This document shows, one piece after another, positions 58,239 to 64,000 of a stretch of DNA of 64,000 bases (the stretch's first letter is position 1; each line of letters starts with the position of its first letter). The notes beneath the pieces were generated by a model, which was given only the letters and a program-made list of their open reading frames with translations, was not told the DNA's origin and did not search any database. The DNA lies in assembly GCA_011037195.1 (NCBI GenBank), contig JAAEAF010007827.1, forward strand, positions 1-64,000, given 5' to 3'. A program made the position numbers and the translations under genes. Origin of the DNA: Triatoma infestans (taxonomy: Eukaryota; Arthropoda; Insecta; Hemiptera; Reduviidae).

Positions 58239-58942
58239 TGTAATGACATAGCAATGTCAAAGCAATGTCAAAGCCTTCACAAAATATAACAAAAAGAAAG
58301 AATAAATTATAACTAGTGGCCCCACAGCAGGCCGCTGCCTTTTCAATACAAGAGTATCAAAGACAAGCACCGATAAAACCCTGTTATTGAACAGAGTTTT
58401 CGACAGAGTACCGATGGGCGACCAAACCTGGCCACTGACCTAAATCACTGGTCACCGACCAACCAAGGTCGCACAGGTCGCACGCTACTAGAGATGTCTT
58501 GGTGAGAGAACTTACACACTTGACAGTGTGTGATTAAGACTAATATAAACTTCGCTCCACTGGAGGAGGGGATCGGTATCATATCATTCATTTTACACGA
58601 GTATCATTACAACATCATTTTTACAGCAGCAGTTATACTTGAGTTCCGAGCGCGTCCCTATACAAGGTTAAACTTATAATTATTTTCATAGTTGTGCATA
58701 TTAGTTTATTTATTTTAATCATTTTAAATTATATCTTGTTTATCTCCTATTTATTTCTAATTATTTCATGGTAATAGTTACCAATTCTCACATTTAAATT
58801 ATTGTAAAAATATAGTCTATTTTTATAAATTCAGTGTTAGTAATTCAGGCAATAACTCTCCGAAATCCCTAAACTAATAAATCCCTCTTCAAGACAGATC
58901 TAACTTCATACCTCAGGAATTACGACAATTGATTCCACTACA
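58239..58942 (+). mobile_element. Solo LTR, family 1 (about 700 bp)
   Basis: It starts TGTAATGACATAGCAATGTC and ends GATTCCACTACA, which is TG...CA. Inner segments GGCCACTGACCTAAATCACT, GGTCGCACGCTACTAGAGAT and AATATAAACTTCGCTCCACT are shared with the minus-strand copy at 36942-37570. The AATATAAA near 58541 may be a TATA box. It contains an extra segment (CCCTGTTATTGAACAGAG) absent from the others. No flanking duplication seen. Confidence 0.65.
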
Positions 58943-59150
58943 GGTATCTTATATGTATGGTGGTAGCTAAAAGGCACATCAAGATTGACCTTCCTGAAAT
59001 TTGTCGTTCTTAAAATATTTTGTTTCACAAAATCAGACAGACACACACATTTTATTCATACACAGGGGATCTCAAAACATAGATAACGTGTGAAATTTCA
59101 ATTTTGAGTATTTGATACGATCTGCAATACTTCCTCTTACTAGGGGGGTA
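58943..59150 (+). mobile_element. Family C tail piece
   Basis: ATGGTGGTAGCTAAAAGGCA, ACACACACATTTT, GGGGATCTCAAAACATAG, and GCAATACTTCCTCTTACTAG, the family C far end. Its first part resembles the sequence that normally precedes the CA tract. Confidence 0.5.
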
Positions 59151-60534
59151 AATGAAACTAAAGATCAATAAAGTCGCATTTCTAGTTTCTGATTTATTTG
59201 TAACGAAACATTTGTGTCGAATACAATGGTAGTTTAGTATCTAGGTGGAACTATTAAGGTTATTATAATATATTCCAGCGATTTGTCGTCTTGAGAAACA
59301 TATTGTATTCTCAAAAACAAAACACATACACTTTTTCGATTTAGATCTCAAGAACATGTATTTCCAGTGAAATCTCAATATTCAAATTTTGATACATTCG
59401 TGTAGTAGGAAAATATAGAATTACTCATATGTAGTAGCATTAATTAAATACACAATTAAAAGACCAGCTTAACCATTTAATACTTCAGAGGTCGCAAAAG
59501 ATTAAACATTAATCCCGTTATACTATATATACATAAACCTCTGGAGGATATGAAAGATCGACCCTATGTTATTTATACGCGGTCGGCCTAGTATTAATTC
59601 AAGAAGCAAACAAGACTGTCCACACTTAAAACTGTACTACATACACTGTAATAGCGTATGTTATTTATTTATTTATTTATTTATTTTTTTTTTTTTTTTT
59701 TTTACTGAACGTGCTCAGAATTTCGCCTAGAATTCACTATACATGTATTGCGTTTATAATTTCTAACAATATGGTCGAGAGAAAGATGGCTAAAGTTTAA
59801 ATTAAAAAATTTAAACAAAAATAAAAAAGAATGAATATTTTCGAGGGTAAAGAGATAATTAAAACATGGCTTTAGATGTATTTATTACAACAGTTATAAA
59901 TTAACTTTCCCCTTTACTAAGCGAGAAAAAGTATTAAAAAAATGCAGAGGCGTAAAAAAATAAAAATAAAATAATAATAAATAAAAAAAGAAGGAAGGGT
60001 TAAATATCATGTACGAATGAATATAACGCTTGATTCAAATTTATATCTCTATAAATTTTATCCCAAATAGTGTGCGGCTCAGCAGAGCGTTTTCTTGGAT
60101 AGAGAGTATTTTAGTACATCATACTACATTTTTTTATAGTACCGTTTGTATGATGATGCCACATTTCATTTAGATATCCGCAATGTTTCTTTTTAATGAA
60201 AATGTAACTATACTGGAAATTGACTTTTATTATAGCAATGGTGGCCGAAGATCTTCTCGCAGAAGAAAGTGTACATATAACACTTAACTCATTTTACAGA
60301 TGACCCCCATTCTATACATCAAATACTAGCACCTAATTAAGGGGAGCCTCTGTATATATTTTAGGCGGCAGATAATCATTGACTTTATACTAACTGTCTT
60401 TTACATTACTGTTTTATTTCTTTTTTTTTTTTAAATTTCGTAAAAACTCTTACCAAATTTCAATATGCCTAACCATAATCACAGGGACATCATTGCAGTC
60501 ATTTTCATAATATAATATTTATAGATCAAGTGGA
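59151..60534. other. Unannotated stretch
   Basis: A weak family C end near 59340-59400, a TTTA run (59657-59690) and AT-rich sequence. No gene. Confidence 0.4.
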
Positions 60535-60915
60535 TGAACAGTACAATAAACCAACAACAAATAAAGTTACAATAAGTACAATAAAGGAACAACAAATAAA
60601 ATAACAATATTACAATGAAGGAACAAAAAATGAAGTTACAATAAGTACAATAAAGAAACAAAAAATAAAACCACAGACAATAAAGGAACAACAAATAAAG
60701 TAACCACAGTACAGTAAAGGAACAACAAATAAAGTAACCACAATACAATAAAGGAACAACAAATAAAGTAACCACAGTACAGTAAAGGAACAACAAATAA
60801 AGTAACCACAATACAATAAAGGAACAAAAAATAAACTAGCAATAGTACAATAGAGAAACAAAAAATAAAAAAAACAAAAAATAAAGTAATAATAGTACAA
60901 TAAAGGAACAAAAAA
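60535..60915. repeat. Minisatellite, about 10-11 units of 34-35 bp
   Basis: Units carry ACAATAAAGGAACAACAAAT then AAAGTAACCACAGT, alternating AATACAATAAAGG and AGTACAGTAAAGG versions in the best-kept middle part. Minus-strand frames across it (for example 60479-60811) encode repetitive LFVVPLLYCGYF-type runs and are not genes. Confidence 0.9.
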
Positions 60916-61050
60916 TATTCCCAACTAAACTTATTACCCTATTATATATAACATTAACTACCTATAAAACAAGTTAACATCTAATACAAAAATTTCTGCA
61001 ACATTATGAAATAATGAATGATAACCAGCTGGATAGTGTTATGTTGCTTG

Positions 61051-61083
<33 letters not shown>

Positions 61084-61812
61084 ACAAGAAAAACACAAAT
61101 GATCAAATAAATAATAAAAAGGGTGAAAGAATATATATAAAAAAAATATATATAACAAGAAAAAAAATGAGATCCGAACAATCCAACGAATACCAACCAT
61201 TGTAGTAAAAAGAGAAGTAACTAATGCTGTGAAATCGAACATAGCTCACCTAGCTTATGGATCGAACCTGTGGAAACAATGAAGTCACATCAAAGACATA
61301 GACGAACGACTTAGCCTGAAGTAAAATCTGGAGGATGAATTGCCCGAACGAGAGGTGCCTGCAAGTACAGGATTTTAAGTAAAACTTATTAAAACAGGGT
61401 CTGACGAACACTAGATCAAATGGAATATTTATATCTTCATGCATGATAATGTAAAAGATGACCCCTCATCTTGACCCCCCTCCCCCGGGTACTATTGTTC
61501 AAAACTTAACAATCAATTCAAGATAGCTTTTATGGAAAATGTCAGTTTATGGAGAAATCTTTTTGAATTTATGGTGCGTACATACTCGTACAAAATGATA
61601 ATTTTTGGATTTATATTTTAGAAGAACTCCAAATACCTTCCCCCCGGTTAGGGGTCTTAAGACGTAACTTTTTTTCTTTTTTTTTTATCGTTTACTTTAG
61701 AATTAATCAAACGCAATATCTGTTTGTACCTTGCAGTTACATGACTTCATTTATAAATGATATGACAATGACTAAAAATCAGAATAAGCGATGACGAATG
61801 ATTCATTTGTTT
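60916..61812. other. Unannotated stretch with TA/GA microsatellite at 61051-61082
   Basis: TA then GA repeats, AT-rich flanks. No gene. Confidence 0.4.
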
Positions 61813-61956
61813 CAGAGACATTTTCCGTGGTAGCCTGCTTCATTTTGTGGTCATCGACCGGTTTCGGGCGTTCGCCCATCTTCAGAATGCGTTTTTCAGA
61901 CAGTGTGACAACACAGACTTGCACAGAGCAAATTTAGTTTACACACTCTTTCATTC
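61813..61956 (-). mobile_element. 144-bp Penelope-like terminal insertion (family A) with a 12-bp target duplication
   Basis: ATTCATTTGTTT occurs on both sides (61801-61812 and 61957-61968). The insert begins CAGAGACATTTTCCGTGG, TAGCCTGCTTCATTTTGTGG, carries an intact family A core on the minus strand, then CAGACAGTGTGACAACACAG, CTTGCACAGAGCAAATTTAG and an ATTC-rich edge. On the minus strand it is the terminal repeat alone, with no GIY-YIG sequence. The perfect duplication shows that it was inserted as this short unit. Confidence 0.82.
61856..61885 (-). ncRNA. Hammerhead-ribozyme-like core, family A, apparently intact
   Basis: Minus strand: CTGAAGA, extra T, helix II GGGC/GCCC with a GAAC loop, GAAA box, CCGGTC with GTC as cleavage triplet. 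Flanking GCATT and GATGAC can make a 4-bp helix I (with one G-T pair). The ACCGGT palindrome would form helix III or pair between two molecules. Predicted cleavage is between 61856 and 61855. Confidence 0.62.
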
Positions 61957-62039
61957 ATTCATTTGTTTATTGATAATAAAATGTGATTAAAATACATTAG
62001 TAACTGCTTAATTTCAATCAATAATCATTACGAATCATT

Positions 62040-62600
62040 AAGTTTATAAAATAATCTACGGACTTTAGGGAAAATCGGGGGAGCTGGTCTCGAGAATGTT
62101 ACAAAAAACTGAAAAGAATAAAATAAATTAGTAAAGTCTTCTTCTAGCTGATGGATGTTGACCAAAACCTTATTTACCACTCGCGATATATCAATTTTCA
62201 AGCTTACTGCGATTTTTCTTTTTTTTTATATTAACCGTAAAATGCGTGTTTTGGGAGGCACCAATTTGGTAGAAAGCGAACGTTTCTCATATTGAAAAGC
62301 AAACGGGTCTCACATGAAAAAGCGAACGAACGTTTTCTCACAGCATGGTAGTGTGGGGGTTTGGGAGGGTAATTTTTACGGGGTTTCTGTGGGGGTGTTG
62401 AAAAACGTATTCTAACGCATTCTGCAATCATATGAGAGATATGGTTTGATTTTTTTTTGTTCACTCAAACACAAACACACATACACAGACAGACGGACAG
62501 AGAGACCAGTCGCTTGAACTTTTCAAACTCAAGGGACCTAAACTCTAAAAATATTATTTCCGGTGAAAACTCAAGTACAACTCTTCCTCTTACAAACAGT
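62040..62600 (+). mobile_element. Diverged family C relative
   Basis: TCGAGAATGTTACAAAAAAC, GATGGATGTTGACCAAAACC, TTTCAAGCTTACTGCGATTT, a CACA/GACA tract (62470-62500), TTTCAAACTCAAGGGACC, ATTATTTCCGGTGAAAACTC and CTCTTCCTCTTAC follow the family C order. Confidence 0.5.
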
Positions 62601-62875
62601 TTAACAAAAAAAACCATCGTTTATTATAAATAAACTAAGTCTGTACTTTTCCCAAAACAAACGCCGAAAGTCAAAATTCCGATGTTATCGTGCATTACAT
62701 AAATATAATCGGAGAAATACCACTCGGTAACTTTACCGAGTCGGAACTTTGAAATGTCACTTCACGTTAAAATACTAGACAAATAATAAATACGACAAAT
62801 ATAAAATATTAACGATAAACTGATGAAAATGGTAAAGCACTTGAATAATGTAAATACTGACGGCCGGAAAGGAGG

Positions 62876-62894
62876 GACATTCTAGCAGAATGTC
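62876..62894. other. Perfect short hairpin
   Basis: GACATTCT, loop AGC, AGAATGTC: 8-bp perfect stem in otherwise unannotated sequence (62601-63477). No terminator or element context is evident. Confidence 0.5.
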
Positions 62895-63549
62895 TGCAGA
62901 TGACCAGTCAGTGCCCCCCAGCTATCTAGTATTTAAAAAAGAAGGGCACTCTCCTAAATTGATGGACAAAACTTGACAAGTCTGACAGCAGTAAAGGAAA
63001 TCTAATGTAAGCACTTAGTGAATGAATGACCTGACTAGATAATATAAATAGAAATGGAAGTGAAACCGGTCAAGAAGGGAGATGTGTTATATCCACCAGT
63101 ACTTCTGTCAAAATTGTAATACGCATTTTGATAAAAGTTCTCTCCCCACAAGATTAGTGTTATGTATAAACAAACTATTGTCCAATATTTTAAGTGTTTC
63201 CCGGAGAGGAAAATTCAAGGAAAAAACCAGTATGTTTGATGGATTATGTCATTCAAATATAAGTCAATAAATTATTGTTTGCTAGTTGGGAAGTTTTTGT
63301 CTTTTTTTGTAAACCCTCACCAGGGCGAACCATGGACTCCATTAGCCATGGTTCGGTGTTTTTTTATGGACAAGACAATAATATGTTATTATAATAACTA
63401 TTAATGTTGGCAAAAAAAAAAAAAACGAAACTAGAGTCGGACTTGATTTTTCAATGAAAATATTAAATTGTTGAATATGTGGGTGGGTCGCAAGGCTGTA
63501 TAACATCTGGTATTTTATCCGTCGTAGCATGCACATTCCTTTTGTTCCT

Positions 63550-63579
63550 GATCGATTTCGGATTTTCATCCATCGACAG
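63550..63579 (-). ncRNA. Hammerhead-like core, family B, mutated
   Basis: On the minus strand box 1 reads CTGTCGA (an essential A changed) and the end reads TCGATC in place of CCGGTC. GAAA and helix II remain. Predicted inactive. Confidence 0.48.
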
Positions 63580-63696
63580 AGCAAAATCACCAGTTTCGAG
63601 TAGAGAGTTCACTTACATATACAACCAACAAGTGTGAATATAACAGAACAATTACGTTGAAGTGAGAACTCTCTACACAAACTTGGTGAATATGCT

Positions 63697-63726
63697 CTTG
63701 ACGATGGATGAAAACCCGAAACCGGT
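63697..63726 (+). ncRNA. Hammerhead-like core, family B, mutated
   Basis: CTTGACGA has one extra T in box 1, and helix II GGAT/ACCC is weakened. GAAA is kept and the end reads CCGGTT, so the cleavage triplet is GTT. Predicted weak or inactive. Confidence 0.48.
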
Positions 63727-64000
63727 TAGGAAGAAAATCAATATGCATGCTATGACGGATAAAATACCAGAAAATATATAATGTCTGTACCTAGATTAGC
63801 GACAAACGTGGAACCCACACCCGAGACTAAACGGACTTCCCTTAACAACCGTTTCAGACTGCTTGCTATAGACTCCTCGACAAACTCATCTACAGAATTA
63901 GAGACAACTGTATACTTTATTACTCGCACGTATCCCGGATGTACAGTCTAGAACTCTAAGGAATCACAAAACCTACCAACAACCTTAACAGCATACAAAG

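Larger units (their letters stand above)
63478..63775. mobile_element. Short foldback element with hammerhead-like motifs (family B, copy 4)
   Basis: Left: GTGGGTGGGTCGCAAGGCTG, TGGTATTTTATCCGTCGTAG, CATGCACATTCC, a minus-strand core, then GAGTAGAGAGTTCACTT. Right: TACAACCAACAAGTGTG, CTCTCTACACAAACTTGG, a plus-strand core, AATATGCATGCTATGACGG, ATAAAATACCAG. At about 300 bp it is the shortest of the four; the arms are nearly contiguous. Confidence 0.68.

Noticed and set aside
60479..60924. Open frames of 91-110 codons with membrane-like repeats on the minus strand
   Set aside because: They are translations of a 34-35 bp minisatellite in several frames at once, not a membrane protein.
63062..63095. 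GAAACCGGTCAAG near 63074 as another hammerhead core
   Set aside because: No CUGANGA box or hairpin with matching spacing is found upstream.

Overview
The window looks like intergenic or intronic DNA of a large, AT-rich, repeat-laden animal genome, most likely an arthropod and possibly a hemipteran insect. I base this on the mix of mariner, jockey/R1-type and RTE/CR1-like LINE, Penelope-like (GIY-YIG), tRNA-SINE and LTR relics; the species cannot be fixed from sequence alone. I recognise no host protein-coding gene. Nearly every open reading frame over 60 codons is either chance or part of a transposable element.

The most interesting content is a set of hammerhead-ribozyme-like motifs. Family B occurs four times as short foldback elements (about 1.5-2.2 kb, 6.5-7.4 kb, 15.1-15.5 kb and 63.5-63.8 kb) plus a relic near 5.7 kb. 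Each inverted arm carries a motif made of CTGAYGA, a GGAT/ATCC hairpin, a GAAA box and CCGGTC, always pointing outward. Family A carries CTGAAGA or CTGATGA, a GGGC/GCCC hairpin, GAAA and the same CCGGTC. It is linked to a Penelope-like GIY-YIG reading frame at 29.9-30.3 kb, to a 144-bp insertion with a perfect 12-bp target duplication at 61.8 kb, and to a palindromic copy at 35.2-36.2 kb. Three more degenerate motifs with a GAAACGTC-type end lie at 22.7, 29.8 and 44.7 kb.

Other elements by region: 8.5-9.5, 17.3-18.1, 19.4-20.4 and 39.9-40.6 kb hold copies of a non-coding element built of internal units of about 275-300 bp, a CA/GT microsatellite and hairpin ends (HINE/DINE-1-like; class uncertain), with many older relics elsewhere. 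11.0-12.3 kb holds a LINE reverse transcriptase relic split by a hAT-like insertion. 26.0-27.3 and 47.2-48.5 kb hold two related mariners, both inactive; the second has its 3' end replaced by an inverted copy of its first 228 bp. 27.5-28.2, 35.2-38.0 and 57.4-58.9 kb hold solo LTRs inserted into LINE, Penelope-like and HINE-like copies. 50.6-54.2 kb holds two copies of a LINE tail sharing one SINE insertion. 56.3-57.1 kb holds a LINE reverse transcriptase C-terminal half. 41.46 kb holds a tRNA-Lys-like sequence with an encoded CCA. Minisatellites lie at 7.4-7.85 and 60.5-60.9 kb.

The genes do not work together as a host system. The window is a layered record of insertions, and nesting gives relative ages: Penelope-like copy, then LTR, then LINE at 35-36 kb; LINE, then LTR at 36.7-38.0 kb; LINE, then SINE, then duplication at 50-54 kb.
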